Assembly (NCBI GenBank): GCA_035041965.1
Contig: JAPYMA010001814.1
Coordinates: 1 to 64,000, forward strand
Direction of reading: 5' to 3'
Source of the DNA: Anisakis pegreffii
Taxonomy: Eukaryota; Nematoda; Chromadorea; Rhabditida; Anisakidae
Length of the DNA: 64,000 nt
In this document: positions 26,201 to 39,770 of the stretch, piece by piece
Numbering within the stretch: position 1 is the first letter of the stretch
Layout: the number at the start of each line of letters is the position of its first letter
Position numbers and translations under genes: made by a program
Notes under the pieces: model-generated
The model's database searches: none
What the model saw: only the letters and a program-made list of their open reading frames with translations
What the model was told of the DNA's origin: nothing

Positions 26201-26600
26201 CATTGGATCAGCAATTAAAACTCCTTACGAGTAAAAACTTCTTACATATTCTCAAAAACCAGTATACTAGTTCCATTGAAATGGAATCTTCCGTAATTTC
26301 CTAGTTGCGAGAATCATCCTCATTTTCGTGGAGCCCAACTAGATCTTGGGAAAGAGCAGAAAATAAATCCCGTTGAGGGAGACCAGCGGAACAGCCAAAC
26401 AAGAACGTATGCAGATGAAATTCGGTGATCGCTCGAAACTGTCATTGTTACAGTTTTTGAACATCCTTTTCGTAACTGTTCTGCATTCCAAATTGCAAAT
26501 TTCTTACAATTATTTTGCTGGAATGTATTTTCCTGTCGTCATCGCGTTATAAACTTCTCAAAGTATCACTGCGATTTCGAATAATCTACTCAAAATTTTC
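23265..26600. other. Divergent intergenic region; no gene recognised
   Basis: It separates the minus-strand four-gene run from the plus-strand PI 4-kinase, so it should hold promoters in both directions. Small G-rich direct repeats (GGGAGGGG-AATGACAGA) occur near 24.08-24.12 kb. Short ORFs here lack splice context or recognisable motifs. Confidence 0.5.
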
Positions 26601-26602
26601 AG
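26601..26602 (+). promoter_or_regulatory. Candidate trans-splice or 5'UTR splice acceptor of PI4K2
   Basis: AATTTTCAG ends here, 74 bases before the PI4K2 ATG. It is T-rich and fits a spliced-leader or 5'UTR intron acceptor. Confidence 0.4.
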
Positions 26603-26676
26603 TCACTATTCCATCTCAATAATCAAAACTAATCAATTAAATTACTAACAAATCAAACGAATCGGCGAGAATCTCA

Positions 26677-29600
26677 ATGAAATCTGAAAAAGAAATAATA
26701 ATATGGCACACATTAGCACATCTTGAGAATGAGAGTGCCATTGAGATATTGTCTGTAAATAAGCACGATGATGATTTCGTTGAACTTCTAACGAAAACAC
26801 AGCAAGCCATCGAAGCGGGTGTTAATCCAACGCTGATCACTACTGGTAGTTCTGGTTAGTTGTTAATGCTCTTGTATTGTTATTACCATTTTATGTTTTA
26901 TTGAGCCAACTGCAAATCAGACGCCGACATATCATAGATGACATAGTATTATAATTGCCATTAGTACTGTCTCTGTTCCAGTTAAACTATTCTATTCCTG
27001 TTCTATTCCAGGGATTAGAACAATGAAGAGCGCACAGGATAGAATAGAATAGAGCCGTTTTAAAACGGGATAGAACAGTTTTCAAAAACGTGGAATAGAG
27101 ACATCACTGATTGACACCTACATGAGGGATTAGTTGAATGTATCAATAAATTAATGAGTGAATGGTATTAATCACTGAAATTGAAGGATCGTATTTTGTG
27201 CGCAATAAAGACGGTGAGAATATTGGTGTGTTTAAACCGCGCGATGAAGAGCCGTTCGCAGAACATAACCCGAAATGGCCGAAGTACCTACAACGATTTT
27301 TGTGTTTTTGTTGTTTTGGTCGTGCATGTCTCATACCAAAAAGTGGTTTCCTTTCTGAAGCTGGTGCATCACTCGTCGACGAACGACTTCAGGTTGTTTT
27401 CACTTACTTCTTCGCATTTGTTAGCTCAAGTCTCTGGAACAAACCTCTTCAAATATCAATTATTGTGATATATAAACCGTATTGCAATGCGTTTGTCTAT
27501 CGAAAATCGCACGACATCAAGAAATTCTTACATTAGACGACGGATGACGGCAAATATTGCAAGGCACAGCAGAACGCTTTTTTACTGTTCATTCAGCATG
27601 AGATATGTAGACTCATTCCATTCAATGAAATATGAGAAAACATTTGAATTGTTTCTGTTGTGATTGCTTGAAGTCTTGAATTTTGAAATATACTCCTTTT
27701 TTTGTGATATTTCGTTGAAAATTTCTCAAATATGCTCGAAAATTTTCAGTTGAATATCGTACCAAAAACGCGTATTATTCGAATGGCATCACCATCATTC
27801 TTCTATCCAAAAAAGTTATGCGGACGTGATGAGATTCGCCCTAAAATTGGCAGTTATCAGGTGAATCAACACTCTCACGTTTCCGTTCGAAATCGCTTTG
27901 AAACAAACTCCCGAATAGTATTGCATAATGGGTCTATAGTGAAAATGCCACTGCAAAAAGTTAATTTATTCCGTCGTGGTGAGAGCTGAGATGCCATGAA
28001 TGCAGCAGCTGAATCCGTCTCGATTCCATCTGTATTCGGGTGGTGATCTTACAATTTACATTTCCGACATGAACATTTGGAACGAATTTTCTTAATGGTT
28101 TACGTACAATGTCCAGTGTAACCTGGGACTGATGCAGCTGTGTTATATGTGTTATATTTGCGAGAGACCATTTCTATTGACATTATTCAACGTTTATTCA
28201 TAACACATCCACAAATGTAGGTGTTTGTGCATGGATATAAGCCAGCGATTGAAATCGCATCAGAATGGATTAACGATGACGTACGATCACCGCTATCCGC
28301 TGATGAAAAAGCGCGTTTCTTGCATCTCTTCCAGAAGATGTGCATTCTGGATTATGTGATTCGTAATACGGATCGAAACAACGACAATTGGTTGATTAAG
28401 TGAATTTTCATTTTTTCTTCAAAATTTCGCTTCTTCATTTTTTTTCGACCAACTTTGTTTATGATTTAGTGATGTGACGCAAGCGCTTTCGATTTTTGCC
28501 ATTCAGTTGAATTACGCACTAGATTCGACTGGATATTGTGTATTGTTATCATAGCAGCCATTGCCAGACAAGCATTTCGACGATAAACATCTTGAATGTG
28601 CTCAATGAAAATGTGTTGAATAATGGACGAAAACCCATACCATCCACATACAGCTCAATTTTAGCGATTCATTACGCATTCATCTTGTTGTTGAACACAT
28701 TAAAGTATTATTTCACAAGGGAATTGATAAATTGTTTATCGATGCAACCACATCACCACTATTATACCAAAGTGCAATTCGCATGCATTTTTTAGTTGAT
28801 AAAGTCTCATCTTTAGTTATTTTACGAATTATTTTTCGTTTAATGTGATGTTGATAGTAACAGATACTTATATATTATAGATACACATTTATTCGTATAT
28901 ATCACTGTCGCATGTAAATTTCTCATTTCTAATCATCATTTTGTAAGCAAAGTAATCAATTTTCTAATTTTTGATGAGAGGGCCGGGGAAGACCTTATTG
29001 TTGTCATCATAAAGTTTCATTAAAAAGAGATCTGATTCGTTTGAAGAAACCAAAACGAAGTTTTCGTCTTAGGTATGTTCCAGGATCGACTCTTGAGCTT
29101 GCCGCTATCGATCATGGACTCGCATTCCCGGTGAAACACCCTGAGATGGCTACTCGCCTAAGGCCTTTTCCATTCGGTTGGGCTACACTGCCGATCGCGA
29201 GAAAGGTTTATTGTTGTTATTGTTGCCATTGTGAACGAAGTAACGTTCGCTCTTCACACTGAACATCATACCAAATGATTATTTCGAAAGGATTGATGCG
29301 GAAAATAAGAATAAACTGAACTGACCGGGATGTGGATTAATCAAAGTGGTTTTATTGATACACCAGACGGGAATAATAAAGTTTGGTGATTTACAGCAAT
29401 GGGATGAAGCATTACGTAAACAGTTATTGGAATTACTGTCACCGCTGTTTGTTCATCGTCTTTGCGCTGATGTGAAGAAATTGTTCATATGTGCCGGTTT
29501 GAATAATCGATTTCTGATCGAAAATCAAATGGATGTAATGCGTGGACAGGTATCTCTTTATACTGATGCTCTGTTCGAAACATTAATCGAATAATCAAAA

Positions 29601-29983
29601 TACAGATTAATATCAAACCGTCTCACTCAAGAATGATCATGCGTCATGAGATGCTGATGCCATGCTATTTTTGCGCATTTGATAAGATTTCATAAAGCGA
29701 TTGGTTATCTGTTACCGTTAATTTTTAGAGGATTATAGCGAAACGAGAGTGTTCCTTTCCTCTATGAATAGTATGCAGTAATGAGCATAAGCTGTTCTAT
29801 AAATGTCATTTCTAGATTTGGAATCTACGTTTATCGTTACTGGCACAAGAATCGCCAGCAGATATGTTGAAACGAGATTTATTGGTTGTTAAGACCAAGT
29901 ATCGTGGTAGACCGCAGTCGAACGAATGGGACGATTGCTTCAGACCGACGCCACCAGATTATCGTGGACGTGGATGTTGTTGA
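26677..29983 (+). CDS. PI4K2: Phosphatidylinositol 4-kinase type II, 7 exons, 385 aa
   Basis: Phosphorylates phosphatidylinositol to PI4P on Golgi and endosomal membranes. Exons: 26677-26854, 27187-27392, 27750-27860, 28221-28399, 29073-29205, 29367-29549, 29816-29983, with all phases closing. It has [21 protein letters not shown] with the ATP-binding Lys76, followed by [11 protein letters not shown]. The Cys-rich membrane motif LCFCCFG (Cys99, 101, 102) corresponds to the palmitoylated CCPCC of mammals. [10 protein letters not shown] comes next, then catalytic [12 protein letters not shown] (Asp216) and metal-binding [10 protein letters not shown] (Asp238). The C-terminus ends with two Cys. 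Mammalian enzymes are about 480 aa; this one has a short N-terminus. The loop between WLIK and the IDHG motif is also much shorter (about 10 residues). Met1 follows an in-frame stop, so no longer in-frame start exists in this exon. Confidence 0.95.
26985..27110. repeat. Low-complexity TTCTATTCC/GGAATAGAG repeats in PI4K2 intron 1
   Basis: Alternating direct and inverted copies of CTATTC/GAATAG-type motifs, including GATAGAATAGAATAGAG, form a locally self-complementary block. Confidence 0.6.
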
Positions 29984-30067
29984 AACTGCTGAGTTGTTGT
30001 ATGTGAATTGTATTGTGCTGATTCGATTCTTTAATTGATGATCGAACAACAACGCGCATCACACTGA

Positions 30068-30073
30068 AATAAA
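30068..30073 (+). terminator. Polyadenylation signal AATAAA of PI4K2
   Basis: A canonical AATAAA lies 85 bases after the PI4K2 stop codon. It is the first exact match downstream. Confidence 0.55.
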
Positions 30074-30079
30074 TATACG

Positions 30080-33000
30080 ATTGTACATCTGAACACGAAC
30101 TGATACTGAGTTCAGTTTCACTTATTGTTGAAAGCATTTATATCAGTAGTAAGCTAAAACTTGGTTCAGTTCAATATGTTTATTTCAGTGCTTAATCGAA
30201 GTTATTGTGAATAGCATTCCACCGATGAATTCATCAACTCATTGTTGTCGATAATTAACATTACTTATTTATCTCTTCTTAATACTGCTTGCCTTTGCTT
30301 CTTATTGTACAGTGAGATTGTGCGTTAATGTATACTGTATGCTTGACATCTGCATGTTTACAACAAACCATTTTTGTGTCGTCTCGGCAATAATCTGAAG
30401 AATTAAAGCTGACCTGTAAAGTTGGAACAGCTTGATTGTTAGAACGTTCAGTCGCCGATTAAAAGTTTGGAGCGAAAGAAGTGAGGCTTGATTTTAGCTT
30501 CAGCCTCGAGTTTGAGCTCAGTTTCAATCTGAGTTTCAATTCAGGCTCGGTACCTCTTCTAGAAACTAGAATAGAGGCAGATGTAGTCTAGCGATCAAGC
30601 GCACAGCTGTTATCATTTTATGAACTGCCCGAATTCGTCACTTTGAAGTTGCGCAAACGTTTGCAAGTGAAATCTTAAGAAACAGTATCTTCTCTTACTC
30701 AACTGTAACATGTATGTAAATATGACATATCCTTTCTTTCCGTAAACTTGAAATAATCTCCGTCATCTTTTAAATAAATCCATTTCCGCTTCATATCGTT
30801 TGTCAAACTCGGAAGTGAGAAACAATTCAGTGACTGTTCTAGTACTCTCGAAGAAATTCCCTCAGTCAACACTGTAAAAAATTTCAGCGACAAGAAAGTG
30901 GGAAAGAATTTTTCACACGACGTTTACATTCAAGGATGTGCTCGTTCACGTGCGTATGCTTGAATTTGATGATGGATTGGAGAGAGGAAACTAATTTCGA
31001 AAGATGCACCGACCGCACAGAAAAAATTCATCCTAATGAGAAATACTTTTGCGTCGAATGGTGAAGAATAATTAATTTTGATAGTAAACAATCAAGCGAG
31101 AATATGGAACAAATATGACATTGGCGCGTTTAATTGAAAACGTTTTTACGATACGTCGGCAAAAAATTTGAGGGGTTCCGCGTTTTGTTTACTTGAGACA
31201 TATGTACTTAAATCGTGCAATGCATGCTTTACACAGACACCCTCTGTCATTTCGTTGTCTCCACAAAAAGAGTCATCCGTTTCAAGTAGTTTCCTTTCTT
31301 ACACGAATAAGAGACATTTACTATAAGAAAGTTCTAATCAGTGTTTATCAATAAAAGATTTACTCGAACGTTTTTTGCAAATTGCAAGAACTTTAAAAAC
31401 TTTCAGCAATCTGAATCAACAGCACTTAATTGCCTAGTAGAGAACAAATGGTTCCAGACTATTGTTCAAAAGATCAAAAAAGTGAAATAATTGCGTCCTT
31501 CATCGATTGATCACTTTCTCATCTTGACATTCCCAGCAATTTACGACATCTGAAGTAAACAAAATTTTTGGATGATTGATTGAGAGAATAGTGATCTGAA
31601 TATATTTCTATATTTAGAATATATTTCTGCGAAATTTTTACGAATTTTGCCAAAATTTCCAAACGGCTCTCACACTCGATTGCAATCATTGTTACGATTG
31701 TCTGCTAACTGTTTGCAAAAAGATAAACAAATTGTGAAAAAAATGGGGAAAAAATTCGATAGCGAAAATTCTCTTTCGAAACGAATGATAATAATCGCCT
31801 CGTGGAATATTCATTTGAATGATTGAAATGATTGTGTTCATCAAATGCTCTTTTCGAGTGATTCGCTCTCATCCAGACTCGGATCCGATTGTAAATTGGA
31901 TTTGAATTATAACGCGAGAATCAGAACTGGTTTATAGTCATAATTATAAATGAATTATTACAATACATTGTCATGACCGCTCGCTCACGTTTCAATGGAA
32001 TCTGTACTGTATAAGTGAACAAATATTCATATAGCATGTGTATTATGTCGTTAACTGGTCAACGCTTCAGTGCCATGGTCAAGAAACCTGATAGTGCGAT
32101 GACCAAGAAACAGAATCTTAAATACTGAAACCTCTTGGTGGAAATTTGCTCACTCCAAAAAAACCCGAAACACTTAAATATTCCAGCTGATCATCCTTCA
32201 TTTTGATTACGAATTTGATCCTTACAGTGAATAATGCTTATTGTAGAGGGATGCATGTGTCAGAATTGCTTGAACCTCTCAAATTTGGAAACAGAAAACG
32301 AATTTTAACGCTCAAAGTACTTCACCTACGTGACGTCGAGCCTTTTGATCTATAAAAAATAATGCACCAGACCACAGTAATTTTATTGCTTTGACAACAA
32401 TCAACAGCAATCGGTTGAGGAATAATTTCAACAGCTTATGCAATTTGTGATAGTCTACTTGTAGTTCGTTCCGCCGAAAAATTTAAAAAACATTTCTGCA
32501 CCAAAATACTTTTGTACACATTCATCATGCATTCTGCATTCGCGCATCCGAATGCATCAAAATTCATGAGAGCATCCAAACATCGAAAATTGATCTCTCT
32601 CATTGCAATTGAAAATCAACAAATTATTGTCGTGTTGGAGCTCAAAAAATGATCGATGACACGCAGCAACAAAAGAGGATAGTTATCGATAAAATACGTT
32701 GAATTTAATAAAAACATCAGAATTAATTCGGGATTACTTCTGAGAATCTTTTCACGACCTTCTCAAGTTATTGGAATAAATACCACATCTTGATTGAAGT
32801 ATCAATACGAATAAAATAAATTCAAGGACTCTACAACTGTGACATGTTTTCTGTGTTCGGAGTGTGTCTGCATTTTCAACCACTTTTTTTACAAATTTCA
32901 TGCACCGTAAATGCAGTCTCCTCGCAAGCAAATTAATTAATTTCCTGCAATTTTGAAGGTAAAATGCATCGCTATTTCCGAAAAATGTCTCAACCAAACA

Positions 33001-36000
33001 GACTGCTCGCGAATAAAAACATTTATTTTTGCAACTCAACAATGTTTGCTGATGAAAAACGATCATCTTCAGTTACACATGAAAGTTAATCCCATTCAGA
33101 AATGCTTTTCAGCGGTGAAAAATTTTTCCTGATAAGAAATGGTGATAATGAGAGCAGAATGTTGCTGTGCAATACATTAGAACTTAGTCTTAGGCTGAGA
33201 GTCATATCGCAGAAACATTCATTCGTTGAGCCAATAACTCAGTTCGTAGGAGCGAGCCTCAGCCCACATGAATTCTCGCTCTGATCGTCGCCATTTCTTG
33301 ACAAATATCATTCCAGAAAAAAATGTAATTCTTAAAAAGTTCGTTGCAATTAAATGTGAATGAATGAAAATCCGCTTAAGAATTATTAAAATCTACTGTA
33401 GGTGGTTAGGGATTTTGCGGATATTCATGAATGTGAAGAATTTGTTCGAGTGTAATGAATCGAATGTGCTGATGAATAGTCACAATCAAGCAATAAACTT
33501 AATTGCGAACACTCTACGTCAGCACTGACAAAGAGGGCTCGTGACTGGTTGAATGCAGTCATAATTTGCTTTTTTGTGAATTTTTTGCAAAATTTTCTCA
33601 CTCTTTTCATCACGATTTATGAACTGCGTCAATATTTTAAACACCCACATGCATCCACGTCATTCCACTAATCGGATTTGAATAAAAATTAACTGTTCTA
33701 ATAAACAATGATTGACTTTTGGTTATGATCCTTATCGGGATCAAATTTTAGTACGATCAGGTTGTTTCGACCTTATAGTGTGGATAATGGAAAATTGTCG
33801 ATAAACATGTGATAGTCCAAAAATGTCTCTTGTTTCCAGAAGTCACACATTTGCGTTTTATTCTTGCGAAGAGACACTAAAAATCAACTGGAGTCAATGA
33901 CGCAGTTGATCGAATTGTAACAGAGTTCAACTAACCGAAACAAAAGCAAACCGGATTCCTTGGGAATCCAATTTTCGGTGATATTTTTGGTTTGGTTTAA
34001 GTCTTTTTCGTTGTTTACACCTCCCACAGAGGAACCTTCATAAGAAAGTAAACTTTAAATGTTTATCACTCCGTAAATTTTCATAGTTTGAAAATAAGTT
34101 AATTCTATGCGTTTCGCACTTCAGTAGGCGATATTTATCGACGTTCAGTATGGCGGTGATGCAGTAGCGAAACACTCGAGAGAATTCGGAATAAACGGCG
34201 AATGACTTAGTAAATATGAACAATGTTTGTTCTCATGCCTTACACAAATTTTCAGAACTCCTTGTCATGGTTTCTTGTTGATATTTCCAAGTATGCTGGT
34301 TCTCAATAGAGTTCACAATATGTCAGATTAGAAAATGCTCTTGAAGCAATAACACCGAGAAAATTTTATTCATTAAACGTCTATTCGACTGAAAACAAAT
34401 GAAGGTGTACTACTAACTCAATTGATGGCATTTACGTGCAACCATTTTGGTTCTACGTTCCTCACGCAATGCTCACTCATAACAAATTCATTCGTTGATC
34501 ACTGAAAGAGTTCGGTGAAGTTCAACGAATTTATCGCGTTTACAAATTTTCCCATTTCCAATCAAATACAATTATATCAGCTACAAATTTTGCAATTATA
34601 TCAGCCTTGTTGACGTAATCACTCCAATTTTGAATTGATATTCACTAATATTTATGACAGTTATGATCATGAAAGCTGTTGATTTGTTAACATTTCTTTC
34701 AACAAAAAAAATGACATACATCTCTCCGAGTTTTCTCAATATATTCTTGGTATTTGTCTCATTCCAAAATGAAAACACGTCAAAATGAAAACACTATTCG
34801 AAACAGTTTAGCGTTCTATTTTGAGAATTTCATATTTGCATGCGATACATATCGCATTCAACAACAATTCCAAACATCAGGATGCTGATTGAAATAATCT
34901 TAAGGGATGTTGGTGAACACTCGATAGTTGGATTTATTGCCTATTAACGATACATAAGGTTGTTCCAATCTGATGCAAAGTGGAAAAATGTGACGTGTCA
35001 ATACGTATCTCGTATGTCGAATAAATACGAGATGTTTATCTCGCATTTACTCGAATTGGACAAATCAATTACCACGTTTACTGAACATATTCAGCGAAAC
35101 CACTCAAGGATGGTCAATGATGTTTGAAAATTTAGTTTTTCTGATAATTCGACGAATTTTGATTGAACAGTTGTTTGGCATGAGGACAACAGGAGCAACA
35201 ACATGTTATCGATAACAGTGATGAATATTCAACGATTGAACTACTGCTACCATCTCAAGAGTACTATCAGCGATTGCATTGCGAAATTTCTGGATAAATA
35301 GGTCATCGGAAGTTAAAGCATCAACAAAGATGCATGAAGTGGCAGAAATTTTGTCCTTTGTGAAGTTGAACGTTGAAGTGTCCGCAAAGTGAAAGTACAA
35401 AACGCATTCAAAATATTCATCATATGCTGTAGGAAAGATACTCAACCGACTCATACGGTATTCCCTGAAATCAATGGGATGTTTCCGAAGTGATCTGCAA
35501 AACGTCTTATTGACATACCAATCGAGAGCATTCAAGGAATCAGTGTTTCTCATCCCACAGATCCCCCCCAAAAAAATCTTTTGCCCTGGTAAAAAATGAA
35601 AAATAATTGCAAAGAGTTCGTATGTCACATGGCGACCAATATTCAAACGTATTCAAATTCTCGTTTCTCTTTCATTTCATTTCACTTATGGATTTGACAC
35701 ATTTCGTAATGAGTTGACCTGTTTCGACCTATTTCGATAAGCAAATTCGAATACTTGCTCCAATATGCGCCAAATTACCTCAGTAACATGCTTTTGTTCA
35801 TTGTCAACGATTAAAGCTTCAACAATAAAACCACTAGATCTGAGTGTTAACATATCAAGACATCTCGATTTCGACAGTGTCTTCCTCTTGTTAGATCGTC
35901 TCGCTGAATTCAGCTGAACTGAATTAGCAGATTTACTTGTGAACTTGCTTTATCGTATCATGCTTTCGTCACGATTGATTGGTCTCGTTGATCAAGACGC

Positions 36001-37170
36001 AACTGACGTGAACGATCAACAAAGTTAAGTGATCTTTGCTTTTAGCAACGTGCTTAATCTTTAAACGCGACGACGATTCGAGAGTGCGAATTCACGTGAT
36101 TTCGACACTGAACGAACCATCGAGCATGCTTCACTTCGATGTGATAAGGGGAATTGCACTTTTGTCTTTTGCGGTGCACTACTTACGCATGAAGATCTGC
36201 TCAAAATATCATAAAACTGTGACTATTTTTTGTTCGATTCCAGAGTTGTCGCGAAATAAGCGAACTGCCATCGTTCTCTGTGTTTCGCTCAACAATGCTT
36301 TTTCGCCTAAACTCTGAATCGGTGTGGAGTGAGTTTTTTGAGATCGAAAACCATACGAATCAATCAAACACAATTGCAATCAAAAGTGTGACGAAATTTT
36401 GTAAACAAGGTTTTTCTGGTGTATCGAAAGTGACAAAATCAGTCATTTCAAATGCAAACATTTTATGCATAAAATACTTTCAGTCAATTTCCATTGAATT
36501 TTCATCCAAATTTTCTGAAGAATTTCTTCCTATCTAAAGTTCATTGAAACTCATAAGTTACTGATTGCAAGTTATTTCAGATTAGAGAAGTGATTCCTAC
36601 AAACGTCACAACTTCATATTGCGTCATCTGTCGTTCAGTGAAACAAGAAGTAAACAGTAAGAATGTGTACTATAAGCAACTCAAATTTCTTAGTAATGTT
36701 AGTTCCGATTGAACGTTCACATGCAAACGAATGGTTTTCTCCAAAATATTCGAGTTATTTTGAGGTTTTACCAATGATTGCTCAATCGATCGATCACCGT
36801 CATACTCTGAATGCTCAATGTTTGGACGTGTCTTGATAACAGCCAAGTGCAAATTACATTATACGTTATTACATCGAATTTTTTGAGAACTTTTGTTTGT
36901 TGCTTCAATTGTTACACGATTGCTTAACACGTCAGAGGAGATGTTTAGTTCATCGGTACCATCCGTTTGCCTGCAAGAGGTTCACCACAAAACAACACTG
37001 AAGTTGAAATAGTGATCCCAGCTTGTCCACTGAAAACTTCCAACTTGCTAAGCGAAATGCTATTTGACATTCGAATTAATGGTTCCTTCCAATCAATCCA
37101 TTGTTGATTAGCTTTGAACTGAACGGGAAAAGAGTATCATTGATCAGGATTGTTCATGTGGTATCGAAGG
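30080..37170. other. Gene-poor intergenic region
   Basis: About 7 kb with stops in every frame at short intervals. The only ORF I thought worth noting is the minus-strand one at 35206-35553. I saw no splice-linked exons or recognisable domains. Confidence 0.5.
35206..35553 (-). CDS. Hypothetical single-exon ORF, 115 aa
   Basis: It opens at the first true ATG (the frame is open about 90 bases further upstream without an ATG). The predicted protein has ordinary, non-repetitive composition, with DALTSDDLFIQKFRNAIADS near the end and mixed hydrophobic and charged residues. No motif or family is recognised. In DNA this AT-rich, 115-146 open codons is longer than most chance ORFs nearby. A gene remnant or an orphan gene is possible, but so is chance. 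Confidence 0.25.
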   Translation of the reverse strand: MRNTDSLNALDWYVNKTFCRSLRKHPIDFREYRMSRLSIFPTAYDEYFECVLYFHFADTSTFNFTKDKISATSCIFVDALTSDDLFIQKFRNAIADSTLEMVAVVQSLNIHHCYR

Positions 37171-37177
37171 AGATTTT

Positions 37178-38393
37178 CATTTTTGTGATAGAACATTCAT
37201 TTTGACAATATCGCTGAAAACTCGTGAGAAACGTATGAAGTTCAAAAATCCTATCCGTTTATCAACCTGTCTCAATTCTAGCTCTCTGATATCTTCACAC
37301 CTCTGGGAAGAGGAGTCTTTTCCGCTTATGAATGTTTCTTTAGAAAACAGGAAAATGAGTGAATAAGTTTGCTCGACAGAAAACACATTCGATGCAACCA
37401 GTCAACATAAATAACAACAGGCATGTTTTATAGCGAATTGTGAACGCTATTTGATGCTGGAATTAATAATTTTCCGATCATGACGGATATTCCTGTCACT
37501 AGTGAACTTATTAGAATCCAACGAAGTTCCTCAAATAAGCCTTCCATCAAATCTTCGCATGTAAAATAGATCTCTTCTTGATATCTCATCACCGAAAAGT
37601 TGAGTAAAGTAGCTTATTCCCCAGATTTTTAATGAGAACAAAGCCGTGATCCTTTACGTACAAAACAACAGCATGCAAACTGACCAATAAATGAGATGTG
37701 TGTGCTGCTGAAACTTTTTTGGGACTCCTCAATTGAATACTCGATTTTTTTGTTATGCTGAAGAATACGACGAGATTTTCATTTGTGAGTGATTCAGGGT
37801 ATTGAGATATTACTTCAGCTATCCATTATTATTATCGTCTTCATTATTGTTATCCTTATCATTGTCATCACTATTATTAACAGCAATGCCGTCTGAAAAA
37901 AGGAAGATGTGGCAGAGCAGTTTCAGCGTATCGGCTGAAAGGAAGATGTTTTCCAATTGTTGCTCTACGCGGCACTTGAAAACCGCAAAAGTGCGACTGT
38001 TTTTCGGCAAGATAACATTAGATGATTAAAATGTCTGTGCTGCTGAAATTTTTTTGAAACCTTCCAGTTGAATACTCAATTGTTCATATTTAGCAGTGAT
38101 TTTTTTGTGCAGACAAGATTTTTATCTATGTTGCTGTTGTTTATTGATAGCGAGCAATCTCACTGAGAATTTTTTGAGTAAAAAATTTCTGCAAAAGTAT
38201 TCCATCTCAGTGATCATTGCTCAGAGCACAGACTTTCGTAAGCGTAGAAGACTTGTCTTCCGAGAGATTTGAAGATATCAGAGAGGTAGAATTAAGACAG
38301 CTTGATAAACGGATAGGATTTTCGAACTTCATGCGTTTCTCACCAGTTTTCAACGATATTACCAAAATGAATGTTCCATCACAAAAATGTAAT
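37178..38393. repeat. Spaced inverted repeat, ~150-bp arms about 0.9 kb apart
   Basis: Plus-strand 38243-38393 is about 88% identical to the reverse complement of 37178-37327. Both share GATAAACGGATAGGATTTT and AAAATGAATGTTC. Both arms are open in the equivalent frame, but most differences change the amino acid, so purifying selection on a protein is not supported. A foldback element or an inverted duplication is likelier. Confidence 0.8.
37695..38095. repeat. Direct repeat pair inside the spaced inverted repeat
   Basis: About 50 bases starting TGTGCTGCTGAAA at 37701 recur at 38036 with about 80% identity (shared ...TTGAATACTC...). They lie 335 bases apart, between the two inverted arms. Confidence 0.7.
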
Positions 38394-38748
38394 TCCTCCT
38401 CCATACCACCTGAACAGTCTTGATCAATAATACACTAATGATGAATGGTCAACAGCAGAGAATTGATAATTGTGGATAAGGGTCGTAGAGTTCCAATTAA
38501 ATGCACAGTAATTCGGTAAATATCGCCACTATCGCCACTAAATATCCATTTGAACTTTCATTGTGTTACTTTACAGATTGCAAAGAAATAGTAACCATTT
38601 GAAAATTCGACTGAATTATGTTGCTTAAAGTGAGAAACAAAAAAACCTTGCCAAAACTGTTGCAAAACAAACGCTGCTGACATCATGAAGCAAACAAAAA
38701 TTATGGCTGAAGCAATAAAATTTGAAATTTTTGAACAAAAATAGATGA

Positions 38749-38809
38749 AAAACGTCATTTCAGTCACTGTTAACAGGGTATGTGCTAGCAGAGACTGAAA
38801 TGACGTTTT
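38749..38809. repeat. Inverted repeat, 17-base perfect arms
   Basis: Arms AAAACGTCATTTCAGTC (38749-38765) and its reverse complement (38793-38809) are separated by 27 bases. No gene is nearby. Confidence 0.8.
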
Positions 38810-39539
38810 GCAACGACAATTAGTCATTTTCTGCTTTTTTTTCACATTCTTTGCTCAAAATTGAAGGTTATGTCTGTGAGAATATGTTGACTGATACTGA
38901 AAATTTTTATGCGTTTTTCGATGCATGTGAACAGCAACGATGAGTCGCAATTCAATGTAATGATAAGCATGACATTTGATGAGTCTCGATAGAATTGTTT
39001 TTATCAAAAATAATTGCTCATTAACTTTCCTTTCCAACCAAGCGTTCTCTTTTCGATTAAATTACTCACTCCAGTGGTGATCAACCTATCAGCCAGCTTA
39101 CTCGTCATTATTATCCTTATTCATATCATTTCATTAACATTCTCTCAAACCGCTCTTTTGCTTACTGTTCAATGTTAATAAATGACTGTTTCCATATCAT
39201 TATCATTTCCATATCATTCCATATCATTTTCATTCACCTATCAGTATCATTACCACCATCATTATTACAATCGTTGCCATTTGTTTACCACATCCATAAA
39301 TCGTGATATACTTAGCTGTCTACTCATGCATAAATAACTGTGGCTAATGACCATGAAGGCCATTTATAACCATGCATAATATTCTTTCACATGTAATATC
39401 ATATTTTTAATAGAGGTCTATACATTTACGCATGATATTCTTATTGTTATTATTAGTACTATTGTTATAAGTATTATTCTTGATGTGTGAGAGATGATGA
39501 CTGTAATGAATACTTGCTATGCTTGAAATGAACCGATGT

Positions 39540-39770
39540 CGATGATCGTATCAGCTGAAGGACAGATGAATGGGCGGAACCGAGCAACGATCAAGCGACA
39601 CGCCTCGATAATGCGGCCTCCTGCACCTCCTTAGCAATTCACCGGCCCCGAGATCATATAAGAAGCCGATTTCGCGCACAGGTCATCAGTTTGGCTGTCC
39701 TCTGGTCAATCGGCTTCCAACAGATGTTGTTGATGTTGTTGTGCTGTGCGGATAGATTTATATCCATCCG
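39540..39770 (+). promoter_or_regulatory. Candidate core promoter of the insulin-like gene
   Basis: A locally GC-richer island in AT-rich DNA contains a TATA-like CATATAAGAAG at about 39655. About 30 bases further on is an initiator-like GGTCATCAGTTTGG. It is roughly 0.8 kb upstream of the insulin-like ATG, so the leader would be long or would contain a 5'UTR intron. The link to that gene rests on position only. Confidence 0.35.

Noticed and set aside
37177..38423. Two parallel small proteins encoded by the inverted arms
   Set aside because: Most arm-to-arm differences are non-synonymous, which does not support a conserved protein.
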